DNA of 64,000 nt. Source: Dickeya fangzhongdai (GTDB lineage: Bacteria; Pseudomonadota; Gammaproteobacteria; Enterobacterales; Enterobacteriaceae). Positions within the stretch are counted from its first letter, which is position 1. The number at the start of each line of letters is the position of its first letter. The notes below the pieces were generated by a model. That model was not told the DNA's origin, made no database searches, and worked only from the letters and a program-made list of their open reading frames with translations. The translations under genes were made by a program, and so were the position numbers. The stretch spans positions 3,162,001 to 3,226,000 of the forward strand of contig NZ_CP025003.1 of assembly GCF_002812485.1 (NCBI RefSeq), given 5' to 3'. Positions 1 through 9,529 of this stretch are shown in pieces.

Positions 1-1082
1 GCAAGCCCCTTTAATAAAATCCTTTCGGTTACAATCCAATTAAAAATCAAGTGGCAAATGATTTATATTTACCAGGCTCCATACCTTAAGAAAGTCATTC
101 CATTGCAAGATGAGCCATCGGCAAGCCATCGCTGCCTGGACAGCAGAGAAACGGGGTGAGGTAACAGCACAGAGCTCTTACCTGCACGCCATGCAGTAGA
201 GTCTGAATGATGGAACCCGGTATGGGTGAAAGTCGAACCAATCCAGTCGGCGCAATGAACACGCCAACGTGTTATTCCAGTCCTGGGAATCATTTTATCC
301 TCCGTGATCACCAATTCCCGCCATGAATCAGCAGGTGAAGTAACCATGCCACGGTTCAGGCCAAAACCTAAACCGCGGCACGGTTATTTATTCCGGCTAT
401 TGATTAACAATAATCGGATGCGGCATCCTGCCATCCCCATTATCAGCGCAATCACCTTGTCTAAGACCACGCTGATAGCGGATTGTTTCACATTATAAAA
501 GGAATGATAAGTGCGTTGTTGTTAATACAAAAAAAATCTTACAGAAATTTCTACCTCGTCACGCGATAACTCACGTGACTTTCCATACAAGAAATATCAT
601 TACACCCAAAATTTTTCTTCTGAAATTGGCGTCAGTCTACGATAGAACAGAAAAATGCTCGACAAATTTTGGGAAAGCCAGTCGAATATTTACGCTTTCA
701 GGGTAATTCTCTAACAGAAAAGTGAATCTTATTTCATTCAGATACCTTTCGTCTTACCTGCTTAATGGTTATTCCTCGCTATTACGCTCGATGATTCTTA
801 CCCGGTTTTTAACGATTATCGACCGGGAATTGCCACGTTCTCTCCATTTACCGTCCCTTTGAGGTTAAGTAAGTAGAATGCCGTAAGAGTTCCGCCAGAT
901 TATCTGAAATCGTCGCCCGCGCCTTGTCACGTACAGATATCATCCACGTTGCCACAGGCGCTTTCGCCCCTGACGTCCGCTATACGCGAGCCAAAAGAAA
1001 AAATGGGGAAATGAGGAAGAACAGCATGAAGGTGGGATGAATGCTGTATCCCTGCGATGGATACAGCATGCGAAAGCCGGAA
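1..1082. other. gene-poor stretch, no supported gene
   Basis: I see no convincing gene here. Two open frames (69-347 minus, 304-498 plus) overlap each other, lack good ribosome-binding sites and have no recognisable domain. The stretch from about 500 to 800 is AT-rich compared with the flanking genes. A short inverted repeat (GTCACG / CGTGAC) lies at about 557-578. The left part may be a decayed gene, but nothing identifies it. Confidence 0.5.
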
Positions 1083-1358
1083 TTACTTCTTCCTGGAAGT
1101 GCCTTTGCCTTTCAGCAACTGACGAAGTTTTTTGATTTCCTTCGCCGTCAGCGGTTGCTCCACGATCTCTTCCGTATTCTGACTATCAACGATCTCTGCC
1201 TCATCAGCGTCATGGGCATGGTCTTCGATATCAAAACTTTTCAGCAAACGAGCACTGACCTCAGCACTGATCGAGACCTCGTTTTCCAGCGCAGCCGCTT
1301 TGATCTTTTCTTTCAGATCCAACGGGATTTTCAGTGACAGACTTGATATCTCACTCAT
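1083..1358 (-). CDS. small ribbon-helix-helix (Arc/MetJ-like) DNA-binding protein
   Basis: This 91-residue protein probably binds DNA as a dimer. Residues 5-42 look like a ribbon-helix-helix fold: a short beta strand (SLSLKIPLDLK), then a helix rich in Lys and Ala, a turn and a second helix (SAEVSARLLKSF). The middle is acidic (about residues 43-68) and the C-terminus is very basic (ending GKGTSRKK). An AAGG ribosome-binding site lies 8-10 bases before the ATG. It stands alone, facing away from the GhoT-like gene at 1952. Ribbon-helix-helix proteins are often antitoxins or autoregulators, but no partner toxin adjoins it. Its target is unknown. Confidence 0.6.
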   Translation of the reverse strand: MSEISSLSLKIPLDLKEKIKAAALENEVSISAEVSARLLKSFDIEDHAHDADEAEIVDSQNTEEIVEQPLTAKEIKKLRQLLKGKGTSRKK

Positions 1359-1951
1359 TTCATTACCTTTATGGCAGGAGAAAATCTCAAACTATGCCAG
1401 TCTCCTGATAAAGTCCATACTGAAACAAAAAATTAATATAAATGTCATGAAAACCACAAAAAAATATAAAACAAGCATACTTTTGATGTGATATAGATCG
1501 CAGTTTTATCTCACATTTTTCATCCGGCGTTTTATCTTTGTCATATCGGCTGTCTGCGCCGGATGGATTTAACATTTTCAGCTATCCGTTCCACCTGTAA
1601 ATAAATAGCCGCTGAAAAAATTATCAATTGAGGTTCGGATTCTTCCGGATCTGTATTCTTTGACACGTCCATCAAAAATAAATCGAGACTGCGCGTAATA
1701 TTATTACAACGAATGCACGGCTGACCGACGGCGCCAACAACGCGATACCACGTTGTTAACATTTTACCGACGCATCAGCCGACAGATGACGGCTCACCGG
1801 TACGTGGAGGCGAACCAAAGCGCTCCGCCAGCGGCCGCGTAGCGGGGGTTGTCCATCCGCGGGCGCATCCGGGCATCAGGCAGGTTAATCGATTGATCGA
1901 AAAGTTTTAACAGCATAGAATACGCGCCCCTGTAACCATAAGGAAGTAAAT
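1359..1951. other. intergenic stretch with one weak small open frame
   Basis: There is no firm gene in these 593 bases. A 73-codon minus-strand frame at 1541-1762 has a protein-like composition, with a CxxC near the N-terminus and an acidic middle. It has no clear ribosome-binding site, so I do not call it. The right part (about 1790-1880) is GC-rich. The promoter of the GhoT-like gene must lie near the right end. Confidence 0.4.
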
Positions 1952-2137
1952 GTGTCACACCATCACCTGTGGGAAATGATCAGAACCCTCTATTTCCTGG
2001 GCCTTTCGGTCTCGATGCTATTTACTTTTTTTATGAGCAAAGATAATTCTCTGACCATGCGCTTTCTGGCCTCAATATTAATCGGCGTCACCTGGCCATT
2101 AAGTTTTCCAGTGGTGATCGTTTTTTCATTTTTTTAA
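1952..2137 (+). CDS. GhoT/OrtT-family small membrane toxin (orphan)
   Basis: This 61-residue, two-helix inner-membrane protein resembles GhoT and OrtT of E. coli. In that family overproduction damages the membrane and lowers the proton-motive force and ATP level. Helices span about residues 10-28 and 37-59. The C-terminal signature GVTWPLSFPV (45-54) followed by a Phe-rich tail matches the family closely, and 57-61 residues is the usual length. The start is GTG at 1952, with AGGAAG 5 bases upstream; an ATG two bases earlier is in another frame. No GhoS-like antitoxin gene lies upstream, so it is OrtT-like in layout. Function is inferred from family resemblance. Confidence 0.75.
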   Translation: MSHHHLWEMIRTLYFLGLSVSMLFTFFMSKDNSLTMRFLASILIGVTWPLSFPVVIVFSFF

Positions 2138-2284
2138 TTATTATCACTTAATGAATTAGCAGACATGATATTTGCTGCCCGGTTCAAAATGCGGGTCGTA
2201 CGGAAAATAAGGATTCGCCAGCGCTGATGTCTGTTCTGTTTTAACAGTCAGACCGTTTTCTATCGCTGGCATACATTAATCAGA

Positions 2285-2749
2285 CTATTCGTTTTCCGGC
2301 GGCTGGTTCAGCATCGCTTGCAGATCCTGCCTGAGCAGCGACATCTGGCTGGCATATTTCTCTTTATGCTCCGCGTCTTCGATCAACTGCACGATTGTCT
2401 CCGACAGGGTAACGCCGCGGCGCTGCGCCAGCGCCGCCAGACGCTGCCAGACCAGATATTCAAGATCGATGGATTTCTTGCGGGTATGCTGGTGCTCGGC
2501 GTTGAAGTGCCGTTTGCGCCGGGCGCGGATCGTCTGTTTCATGCGGTTTTCCAGCGCCGGATTCATGCACTGCGCAATCCACTCCAGCACCAGTACTGGC
2601 TGGCTTTCCATTTTCAGCAATCGATCTACGGCTTCATCGGCCGCGCTTTGCTCGATAAAGCGCGTGACTGGCTCGCCTTCGCGATGTTTTTTGACCAGGT
2701 ACTTCCACTTCCAGCCGCACTCAAGATTTTTTAGTTGTTGATATTTCAT
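2285..2749 (-). CDS. matP: MatP, organiser of the Ter macrodomain
   Basis: MatP binds matS sites in the chromosome terminus, compacts the Ter macrodomain and links it to the divisome through ZapB. The 154-residue product (150 in E. coli) starts [18 protein letters not shown], typical of the family. The N-terminal half is the helical domain. The conserved DNA-binding part (about residues 90-140) contains [19 protein letters not shown] and a ribbon-helix-helix. The C-terminal coiled coil ends in NQPPENE. It is divergent from lonH, as in other enterobacteria. A degenerate matS-like sequence lies just upstream (see findings). Confidence 0.96.
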   Translation of the reverse strand: MKYQQLKNLECGWKWKYLVKKHREGEPVTRFIEQSAADEAVDRLLKMESQPVLVLEWIAQCMNPALENRMKQTIRARRKRHFNAEHQHTRKKSIDLEYLVWQRLAALAQRRGVTLSETIVQLIEDAEHKEKYASQMSLLRQDLQAMLNQPPENE

Positions 2750-2919
2750 ACATTATTCTTTAGTGACCGTGTAACGTGCCTGAACTTGTCCCCATTGTTG
2801 CCCGATATTCCCGTTTCAGGCAATGCCTTGCTGACTATTTTTCGTCCAAAAATTCGCCTGTGGATGTTCTCTTGTTCGCATCTCCGGACTCAGTGCATAT
2901 GCAGCCCCAAGAATTCTTG

Positions 2920-2925
2920 TATAAT
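2920..2925 (+). promoter_or_regulatory. candidate -10 element for lonH
   Basis: A perfect TATAAT lies 35 bases before the lonH TTG start, preceded directly by TTG. No good -35 hexamer stands 17 bases upstream, so this is a tentative call. Confidence 0.35.
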
Positions 2926-2959
2926 TACGGTTTTCCTTTAAACGATTACAGCAGATACT

Positions 2960-4690
2960 TTGACCAGTAACCGACTCGAATGGCAGCAACTGCTGCCCGA
3001 TCATACGCCATATCAGACATTATTCTCCCAGGCAGCCCAACTTGCCCCCGCCGAGTTCTCAGCGGTACAGCCGCGCCTGGCCGATGCGCTGACGATTTTC
3101 TGCCATCCCCGCTCGCCTTCCCGATTCATGTTGTTGAAGGCGCAGGAGAACAACGCTTATCTGGCATTGATTGCCAATGCCATCGCTCATCTACCGGCCC
3201 GACAATCGGAAACGCTGCATGGTAACCGTTATCAGATCGACGGTCGTCAAATCAGTATCCAGCCAGCCCAATATCCGGATGACAATTTTGCGGCCACCCT
3301 GCGCTGCGGCTATCAGGAGTGGATCGAGCCGGAACAGCTGTTTGGCTGTGTGCGGGTGTACAAAGACGATATCAGCCTGCAGCCCGGCCTGCTCCATCGC
3401 GTCAACGGCGGTACGCTGATTCTGTCCGCCCGAACATTACTGGCGCAGCCGCTGATGTGGCTGCGGCTCAAGCAGATCATCATTGACGGTCAGTACCACT
3501 GGCTGTCTCCCGACGAACGGCGGCCCTTGCCGGTAGAGATTCCGCCGATGCCGGTCGATTTGCGTCTGATCGTGCTTGGCGATCGTGAAAGCCTGGGCGA
3601 TATCCATGAGATGGAGCCGGAGCTGGGCGAACTGGCGATTTATGGCGAATTTGAATCACAGTTGCAGCTGATCGAACCCGAAGACATGGTGCACTGGTGT
3701 TCCTACATCAATGCGTTATGCCTGGAAAACCAGTTGCCGCTGCTGGCCGCCGATGCCTGGCCGGAACTGTTTACGCTGGCGGTGCGCTATAGCGGCGATC
3801 AGGGTAATGTCCCCTTGTGCCCGCAGTGGCTGCTCCATCAGCTCAAACACGCCGCGCTCTATGCCCGTCAGGAAGACATCACCGGGCAGGCTATTATTGA
3901 TGCCGTTACCGCGCGTCGCTGGCGTGAAGGTTACCTGTCCGAACGTATGCAGGACGAAATCGAGCTTGGTCAGATCCTGATCGAAACCGAAGGCGACATG
4001 ATCGGTCAGGTTAATGGGTTATCAGTGCTGGAGTATCCCGGTTATCCGCTGATGTTTGGCGAACCGACCCGCATCAGTTGCGTGGTGCACCCAGGCGACG
4101 GCGAGCTGACCGACGTCGAGCGCAAGGCTGAGCTGGGCGGCAACCTGCACGCCAAAGGCATGATGATTATGCAGGCGTTCCTGATTTCCGAACTGGAACT
4201 GGAACAGCAGTTGCCGTTTTCCGCATCGATCGTGTTTGAACAGTCCTACAGTGAAGTCGATGGCGACAGCGCCTCGCTGGCTGAGCTCAGCGCGCTGGTC
4301 AGCGCCCTGTCGCTGCTCCCCATCAATCAACAGTTGGCCGTCACCGGCTCTGTCGATCAGTTTGGGCATGTGCAACCGATCGGCGGCGTCAACGAAAAAA
4401 TCGAAGGCTTTTTCGAAGTATGCCAGCGTCGTGGTTTGACCGGCAAACAGGGCGTAATTATTCCAGCGACCAATCAGCGTCATCTGTGTCTGCAGCCGGA
4501 AGTGGTCGACGCCGTGCGTGAAGGGCAATTCCATATCTACATCGTGGATTCGGTGGCCGAAGCGCTGATGCTGTTGACCCAGATGCCGTATGATGACGAT
4601 CGGCAGCCCAGTCTGCTGGCGGCGATCCGCGAGCGGATCGCGCAGTTGGCGCCTCCGGAACGCCGCCGCTTCCCGTGGTTTTTCCGTTGA
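2960..4690 (+). CDS. lonH: LonH (YcbZ), Lon-type serine protease homologue
   Basis: This 576-residue cytoplasmic protein of the Lon family has a C-terminal S16 protease domain with the Ser-Lys dyad visible. Ser437 lies in EVDGDSASLAEL and Lys480 in GGVNEKIEGFF. The N-terminal half is a degenerate AAA-like region with no clear Walker A motif, as in E. coli YcbZ (586 residues). Its substrates are poorly defined. The start is a TTG at 2960 (MTSNRLEWQQLLPD); no ATG fits the conserved N-terminus, and a non-ATG start suggests low expression. It lies between matP and fabA, the usual enterobacterial order. It ends 90 bases before fabA. Confidence 0.93.
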   Translation: MTSNRLEWQQLLPDHTPYQTLFSQAAQLAPAEFSAVQPRLADALTIFCHPRSPSRFMLLKAQENNAYLALIANAIAHLPARQSETLHGNRYQIDGRQISIQPAQYPDDNFAATLRCGYQEWIEPEQLFGCVRVYKDDISLQPGLLHRVNGGTLILSARTLLAQPLMWLRLKQIIIDGQYHWLSPDERRPLPVEIPPMPVDLRLIVLGDRESLGDIHEMEPELGELAIYGEFESQLQLIEPEDMVHWCSYINALCLENQLPLLAADAWPELFTLAVRYSGDQGNVPLCPQWLLHQLKHAALYARQEDITGQAIIDAVTARRWREGYLSERMQDEIELGQILIETEGDMIGQVNGLSVLEYPGYPLMFGEPTRISCVVHPGDGELTDVERKAELGGNLHAKGMMIMQAFLISELELEQQLPFSASIVFEQSYSEVDGDSASLAELSALVSALSLLPINQQLAVTGSVDQFGHVQPIGGVNEKIEGFFEVCQRRGLTGKQGVIIPATNQRHLCLQPEVVDAVREGQFHIYIVDSVAEALMLLTQMPYDDDRQPSLLAAIRERIAQLAPPERRRFPWFFR

Positions 4691-4693
4691 GGA

Positions 4694-4710
4694 AACTGGT
4701 TGGTCCAGAA
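4694..4710 (+). promoter_or_regulatory. FadR operator upstream of fabA
   Basis: AACTGGTTGGTCCAGAA matches the FadR palindrome (AACTGGTCnGACCAGTT) at 12 of the 16 defined positions, with CTGGT and CCAG both kept. It starts three bases after the lonH stop codon. In E. coli FadR activates fabA from a site in this position. It sits about 16 bases upstream of the FabR palindrome. Confidence 0.7.
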
Positions 4711-4725
4711 GCAACAGACTTGCTC

Positions 4726-4743
4726 AGCGTACATCTGTACGCT
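4726..4743 (+). promoter_or_regulatory. FabR operator in the fabA promoter
   Basis: AGCGTACATCTGTACGCT is a perfect 8-2-8 inverted repeat that fits the known FabR site of fabA and fabB (AGCGTACA-N2-TGTACGCT). FabR represses unsaturated fatty acid synthesis. The site lies 38 bases before the fabA ATG, where it would cover the core promoter. Confidence 0.85.
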
Positions 4744-4780
4744 AACCTGCGTGCTCCACAAAAACAGGGCTTATAGAAAC

Positions 4781-5299
4781 ATGGTAGACAAACGCGATTC
4801 CTATTCCAAAGAAGACCTTTTCGCCAGCGGACGCGGTGAACTGTTTGGTCCGCAGGGACCACAACTGCCGGCCGGCAACATGCTGATGATGGATCGTGTC
4901 ATCTCGATGACCGAAGAAGGCGGTCTGCATGGAAAAGGCTATGTGGAAGCAGAACTGGATATCCGTCCGGATCTGTGGTTCTTCGGTTGCCACTTCATCG
5001 GCGATCCGGTGATGCCAGGCTGCCTGGGTCTGGATGCCATGTGGCAGTTGGTAGGCTTCTATCTCGGCTGGCTGGGCGGCGAAGGAAAAGGCCGCGCACT
5101 GGGCGTGGGCGAAGTGAAATTCACCGGCCAGGTACTGCCGGAGGCGAAAAAAGTGACTTATCGCATTCACTTTAAACGCGTTATCAACCGTAAGCTGATC
5201 ATGGGCATCGCAGATGGTGAAGTTCTGGTCGACGGTCGTCTCATCTACACCGCAACCGACCTGAAAGTGGGTCTGTTCAAAGATACCAGCACCTTCTGA
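4781..5299 (+). CDS. fabA: FabA, 3-hydroxydecanoyl-ACP dehydratase/isomerase
   Basis: FabA dehydrates beta-hydroxydecanoyl-ACP and isomerises trans-2- to cis-3-decenoyl-ACP, the branch point of unsaturated fatty acid synthesis. The 172-residue product has the usual length and a single hotdog fold. The catalytic His71 ([13 protein letters not shown]) and Asp85 (LGLDAMWQ) are present. The ATG at 4781 gives the conserved start [13 protein letters not shown]; an upstream in-frame start at 4700 would run through the FadR and FabR operators and is rejected. The gene has its own promoter with both operators and a strong terminator downstream. Confidence 0.98.
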   Translation: MVDKRDSYSKEDLFASGRGELFGPQGPQLPAGNMLMMDRVISMTEEGGLHGKGYVEAELDIRPDLWFFGCHFIGDPVMPGCLGLDAMWQLVGFYLGWLGGEGKGRALGVGEVKFTGQVLPEAKKVTYRIHFKRVINRKLIMGIADGEVLVDGRLIYTATDLKVGLFKDTSTF

Positions 5300-5307
5300 C
5301 AGCAGAT

Positions 5308-5333
5308 AAAACGCGGCGCTAACGCCGCGTTTT
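5308..5333 (+). terminator. fabA intrinsic terminator
   Basis: The stem AAAACGCGGCG / CGCCGCGTTTT has a CTAA loop and begins 8 bases after the fabA stop. The symmetrical A and T tracts would let it work on both strands, also for transcripts leaving betA. Confidence 0.85.
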
Positions 5334-5471
5334 GCTATAAAGGGCAATGCCGACACAGGTTATCCCTTCCCTTCAACACACTCTCTTACCGCCGTTTTTT
5401 ATCTGCGATTTCCCTGCACGGCTACTCGCCGTATGACGACGCGCCGCATGGCGTATATTGCTGTTAAGGGT

Positions 5472-7139
5472 TCATTCCGGATGAGCCGACACGGAGCTCG
5501 CGACATAAAAATCCGCCTCGCTGGGTGGTAACGGCGTACGTCCGCGAATCCGATCGGCGATTTTCTCCGCCATCATGATCGTGGTGGCGTTGAGGTTACC
5601 GGTAATAATCTGCGGCATGATCGACGCATCCACCACCCGCAATCCGGAAAGCCCGTGCACCTGCCCCTGACCGTCCACCACCGCCATCGCATCCTGCCCC
5701 ATCTTGCAGGAACCGCAAGGATGGTAGGCGGTTTCCGCCTGCCGGCGAATAAACGCATCCAGCTCGTTGTCACTCTGCGCCTGCGGCCCCGGACTGATTT
5801 CTACCCCCCGATAACGATCCAACGCCGGCTGCGACATGATTTCCCGGGTAATGCGAATCGCCGCGCGAAACTCCTGCCAGTCCTGTTCAGTCGACATATA
5901 GTTGAACAGAATACTCGGGTGTTGACGCGGATCGCCGGATCGCAGATGGACACGGCCGCGGCTTGGCGAACGCATCGACCCGACATGCGCCTGAAAACCG
6001 TGTTCACGCACGGCCTGAGAGCCGTTGTAATTGATCGCCACCGGTAAAAAGTGGAATTGCAGGTTAGGCCAGTCAAATGCTTCGCTGCTGCGAATAAACC
6101 CACCGGCTTCAAACTGATTGCTGGCGCCGATACCGGTACCGAAAAACAACCATTCGGCGCCAATCTTCGGCTGATTGATCCACTTCAGCGCCGGATAAAG
6201 CGAAACCGGCTGTTTACAGCGGTACTGCAGATACATTTCCAGATGATCCTGCAGATTCTGCCCCACACCCGGCAAATGCTGCACCAGCGGAATATCCAGA
6301 CTGCGCAACAAATCCGCCGGGCCGACGCCGGAGCGCTGCAATATCTGCGGCGATGCAATCGCTCCCGCGCACAGCAGGACTTCACGCCGGGCGAAAACCT
6401 GCTGCGGCTGATTGCTGTCGCCACGCAGATAGCTGACGCCGATCGCCCGCTTGCCGTCGAACAGGAGGCGATCGGTCAGCGCATGGGTCACGATGGTCAG
6501 ATTCGCTCGCCCCCGCGCCATGTCCAGATAACCGCGGGCGGTGCTGGCCCGGCGTCCGTCGGGGGTTACCGTGCGATCCATGGGGCCAAACCCTTCCTGC
6601 TGATAGCCGTTCAGGTCATCCGTACGCGGATAACCCGCCTGTACGCCTGCGGCGACCATCGCATGAAAAAGCTCGTTGTTTCCCGCTTTGGGTGTCGTCA
6701 CACACACCGGTCCCTGATCGCCGTGATATGCATCAGCGCCGCTATCGCGCCGTTCCGCCAGGCGAAAATACGGCAGGCAGTCGCGATAGCGCCAGTCTGC
6801 CAGGCCGGGCAAGCTCGCCCAGTGTTCAAAATCCATAGCGTTGCCGCGGATGTAGCACATGCCGTTGATCAGCGACGATCCGCCCAATCCTTTACCGCGC
6901 CCGCACTCCATCCGCCGGTTATCCATATACGGCTCAGGATCGGTTTCATACGCCCAGTTGTAGCGCCTCCCCTGTAACGGCCAGGCCAGTGCGGCCGGCA
7001 TCTGAGTTCGAAAATCCAGCCGGTAGTCCGGCCCGCCCGCCTCCAGCAGCAGAACGCTGACATCAGGGTCTTCCGTCAGCCGGGCGGCCAGCACGTTGCC
7101 GGCAGAGCCGGCGCCAATAATGATGTAGTCATAATCCAT
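5472..7139 (-). CDS. betA: BetA, choline dehydrogenase
   Basis: BetA is a membrane-associated FAD enzyme of the GMC family that oxidises choline to betaine aldehyde (and on to glycine betaine) for osmoprotection. The FAD-binding GAGSAG is at residues 9-14, followed by [28 protein letters not shown] is a GMC signature, and the C-terminal HPCGSCKMG and GNLNATTIM blocks are present. I place the start at the ATG at 7139 ([11 protein letters not shown]), which has a GGAG site 7 bases upstream and gives 555 residues (556 in E. coli). The frame extends to an ATG at 7157 that overlaps the betB stop. It is the last gene of betIBA. Confidence 0.97.
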   Translation of the reverse strand: MDYDYIIIGAGSAGNVLAARLTEDPDVSVLLLEAGGPDYRLDFRTQMPAALAWPLQGRRYNWAYETDPEPYMDNRRMECGRGKGLGGSSLINGMCYIRGNAMDFEHWASLPGLADWRYRDCLPYFRLAERRDSGADAYHGDQGPVCVTTPKAGNNELFHAMVAAGVQAGYPRTDDLNGYQQEGFGPMDRTVTPDGRRASTARGYLDMARGRANLTIVTHALTDRLLFDGKRAIGVSYLRGDSNQPQQVFARREVLLCAGAIASPQILQRSGVGPADLLRSLDIPLVQHLPGVGQNLQDHLEMYLQYRCKQPVSLYPALKWINQPKIGAEWLFFGTGIGASNQFEAGGFIRSSEAFDWPNLQFHFLPVAINYNGSQAVREHGFQAHVGSMRSPSRGRVHLRSGDPRQHPSILFNYMSTEQDWQEFRAAIRITREIMSQPALDRYRGVEISPGPQAQSDNELDAFIRRQAETAYHPCGSCKMGQDAMAVVDGQGQVHGLSGLRVVDASIMPQIITGNLNATTIMMAEKIADRIRGRTPLPPSEADFYVASSVSAHPE

Positions 7140-7156
7140 GTCATTCTCCGTCAGCA

Positions 7157-8629
7157 TTAAAAAATCGGATTGAAATCTCCCAGTTCGACCTGAATGGATT
7201 TGGTTTGGGTGTAACTTTGCAACGTGACGATGCCGTTTTCACGTCCGATGCCCGAGTGCTTGTAACCGCCGACCGGCATCTGCGCCGGCGATTCGCCCCA
7301 GGTGTTGATCCAGCCGATTCCGGCCTGCAACTGATGGATAACCCGATGCGCCCGGCTGATATCGCGCGTCACCACGCCAGCCGCCAATCCATAATCGGTA
7401 GCGTTGGCGCGCCGAATCACCTCTTCTTCATCGCCGTATGTGAGGATGCTCATCACCGGCCCGAAAATCTCTTCGCGCACGATGGTCATGTCATCCCGGC
7501 AATCGGTGAATACCGTGGGAGCCACCCAGGCGCCGCGAGCGAATGCGTCGCCTTCAGGCACATCGCCTCCGGTCAACAATCTGGCGCCTTGTGTCTTGCC
7601 GAGTTCGATGTAACGCAGCACTGACTCCCGGTGGGCAACGCTCACCAGCGGACCAAAATTCACCGTTAGGTCGGTCGGGTCGCCCATGCGGATACGAGCC
7701 ACGCGCTCAAGAATTTTGTGCTCAAAAGCCCGCTTCAGCGCAGCCGGGATAAATACCCGCGTACCATTGGTACACACCTGGCCGCTACTGAAAAAGTTGG
7801 CCGCCATGGCGATATCGGCGGCCCGATCCAAATCGGCGTCATCAAAAATAATCAGCGGCGATTTACCGCCCAGTTCCATCGTCACCGCTTTAAGGCTGGA
7901 CTCAGCGGCATTCGCCATCACCGTTTTGCCGCTCACCACACCGCCGGTAAAAGACACTTTGGCGATGCCAGGATGACGCGTCAGCGCCTGACCAACGCGC
8001 TTGCCGCTACCGGTCAGTACATTGAATACGCCCGCCGGCAGCCCCGCCTCATGATAGATCTCCGCCAGTTGCAAGGTTGTCAGCGAGGTCAGTTCGCTGG
8101 GTTTAAAGATCATGGCGTTGCCCGCCGCCAGCGCAGGGGCGGATTTCCAGAGCGCAATCTGAATCGGGTAATTCCAGGCGCCAATCGCCGCCACCACGCC
8201 CAACGGCTCTCGCCGGGTATAGGCAAAGGACAGATCGCGCAGCGGGATCTGCTGCCCTTCCAGCGATGGCGCCAGCCCGGCGTAATACTCCAGCACATCA
8301 GCCCCAGTGGCGATGTCCACTGTTCGGGTTTCCGCCAACGGTTTGCCGGTATCATGGGTTTCCATCAATGCCAGCTCGTCATTACGTTCGCGAAGTATCG
8401 CCACGGCGCGCTGCAACACCCGTGCCCGTTGTATCGCCGTCATCGCAGCCCATACGCGTTGCCCATGCTGCGCAGACGCGACCGCCCGTTCGATATCGCC
8501 GACCGTGGCTTCCTGTAGCTGGGCGATGACTTCGCCCGTCGCCGGATTAACGGCAGGAAAGCTGTCGTTACCGTCGCTGTTGACCCGTTCGCCGTGGATA
8601 AACAGCGGCTGTAAACCATAACGTGACAT
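7157..8629 (-). CDS. betB: BetB, betaine aldehyde dehydrogenase
   Basis: BetB oxidises betaine aldehyde to glycine betaine with NAD(P)+. The 490-residue length is exactly that of E. coli BetB. The aldehyde dehydrogenase signatures are intact: IGAWNYPIQ for cofactor binding, [12 protein letters not shown] with the general-base Glu, and [13 protein letters not shown] with the catalytic Cys. The C-terminal block is [13 protein letters not shown]. It is translated between betI and betA with only a two-base gap to betI, so the three genes form one operon. Confidence 0.98.
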   Translation of the reverse strand: MSRYGLQPLFIHGERVNSDGNDSFPAVNPATGEVIAQLQEATVGDIERAVASAQHGQRVWAAMTAIQRARVLQRAVAILRERNDELALMETHDTGKPLAETRTVDIATGADVLEYYAGLAPSLEGQQIPLRDLSFAYTRREPLGVVAAIGAWNYPIQIALWKSAPALAAGNAMIFKPSELTSLTTLQLAEIYHEAGLPAGVFNVLTGSGKRVGQALTRHPGIAKVSFTGGVVSGKTVMANAAESSLKAVTMELGGKSPLIIFDDADLDRAADIAMAANFFSSGQVCTNGTRVFIPAALKRAFEHKILERVARIRMGDPTDLTVNFGPLVSVAHRESVLRYIELGKTQGARLLTGGDVPEGDAFARGAWVAPTVFTDCRDDMTIVREEIFGPVMSILTYGDEEEVIRRANATDYGLAAGVVTRDISRAHRVIHQLQAGIGWINTWGESPAQMPVGGYKHSGIGRENGIVTLQSYTQTKSIQVELGDFNPIF

Positions 8630-8631
8630 GA

Positions 8632-9246
8632 TCAGTTCTCCTGTTCAGGTGTGGCGCAGGGCGCCGTCTTCAGCAGGCAGTCGATAAAGTGGCAGGCAAC
8701 CGCCAGAGACTCCTCCCGGCTTCCTCCCTTGTCGTTCAGCGCGCTGCGCAGCCACAATCCGTCAATCAATCCCGCCAGGCCTCTTGCCGCGCGGCGTGCC
8801 TCTTCACGCGGCAAACAGCGACGAAATTCGACGCACAGGTTGGAATAAAGCCGGCGGCTGCTGACGCGTTGCAGTCGGTAAAGGTTGGGGGAATGCATGC
8901 TGCTGGCCCAAAAGGCCAGCCAGGTTTTCATCGCTGCGGCGCTGGTTTGGCTCGCATCGAAATTCCCTGCCACCATCGCCTGTAACCGTAACCTGGGGTC
9001 GTCTGACGTCAGCGCGGCCAGACGCGTTCTGACGGCGGTGCCCAGCAGACGCAACAGGTAACGCATGGTGGCGTCAAGCAGGCCATTTTTGTCCTGAAAA
9101 TAGTGGCTGATGATGCCGTTAGAAACGCCCGCTCGTCGGGCAATCTGCGCAATGGACGCCTCATGCAGTCCCACTTCGTCAATCGCCATCAATGTGGCGT
9201 CGATCAATTGCTGTCGCCTGATCGGTTGCATCCCGACTTTGGGCAT
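8632..9246 (-). CDS. betI: BetI, choline-sensing TetR-family repressor
   Basis: BetI represses the bet operon and is relieved by choline. The TetR-type N-terminal helix-turn-helix is clear ([21 protein letters not shown], about residues 24-44), followed by the helical ligand domain with [14 protein letters not shown]. The ATG at 9246 gives [14 protein letters not shown], as in E. coli, with AGGAGG 5 bases before it. A GTG two codons further upstream falls inside that ribosome-binding site. Length is 204 residues (195 in E. coli). No betT lies divergently; the next gene is spiX-like. Confidence 0.96.
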   Translation of the reverse strand: MPKVGMQPIRRQQLIDATLMAIDEVGLHEASIAQIARRAGVSNGIISHYFQDKNGLLDATMRYLLRLLGTAVRTRLAALTSDDPRLRLQAMVAGNFDASQTSAAAMKTWLAFWASSMHSPNLYRLQRVSSRRLYSNLCVEFRRCLPREEARRAARGLAGLIDGLWLRSALNDKGGSREESLAVACHFIDCLLKTAPCATPEQEN

Positions 9247-9329
9247 AAACACCTCCTGCGGCGGACGTATTACGGCTGCGTCAGCCGAATTGTTGTCTGG
9301 TTATCAAGGGTTCATTGAAACTTTTTTTA

Positions 9330-9346
9330 ATTGAACGATCAATCAA
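9330..9346 (-). promoter_or_regulatory. candidate BetI operator
   Basis: Read on the minus strand the site is TTGATTGATCGTTCAAT, very close to the BetI consensus as I remember it (TTGATTGGACGTTCAAT), with two differences. It lies 84 bases upstream of the betI ATG, in the expected promoter region. Confidence 0.65.
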
Positions 9347-9438
9347 AAATAAATCCACCCCACAAATCGCAGGAACGACGACAACCGCGAGAGATCGATC
9401 AGCTCACGTTTTTGCGATCAATTCCGGTTTCTGGTGGT

Positions 9439-9466
9439 TTGCGGTTTCTGGCGAGCAAGGTATACT
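9439..9466 (+). promoter_or_regulatory. sigma-70 promoter of the spiX-like gene
   Basis: The -35 TTGCGG (9439-9444) and -10 TATACT (9461-9466) have a 16-base spacer. The predicted start, near 9473, lies just upstream of the KdgR box, so a bound repressor would block initiation or clearance. Confidence 0.55.
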
Positions 9467-9475
9467 GGGCCATCG

Positions 9476-9497
9476 AAATGAAATAGTGTTTTAAAAA
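9476..9497 (+). promoter_or_regulatory. KdgR operator upstream of the spiX-like gene
   Basis: The core TGAAATAGTGTTTTA (9479-9493) matches the KdgR palindrome TGAAACATTGTTTCA at 12 of 15 positions and is flanked by A-rich ends typical of KdgR boxes. KdgR is the IclR-family repressor of pectin catabolism, released by 2-keto-3-deoxygluconate. The box sits between the -10 element and the start codon. Confidence 0.7.
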
Positions 9498-9529
9498 ATG
9501 TAGTTGTCCGCACATATAAAGGAACGAAC

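Noticed and set aside
69..347. 92-codon minus-strand open frame near the left edge
   Set aside because: No ribosome-binding site, no recognisable domain and overlap with another open frame.
1541..1762. 73-codon minus-strand open frame with a CxxC
   Set aside because: Composition is protein-like but there is no convincing start signal or recognised relative; left as a note only.
4022..4714. 230-codon minus-strand frame opposite lonH
   Set aside because: Shadow of the conserved Lon protease domain.
7718..8518. 266-codon plus-strand open frame opposite betB
   Set aside because: Antisense to a full-length conserved gene and without recognisable domains.
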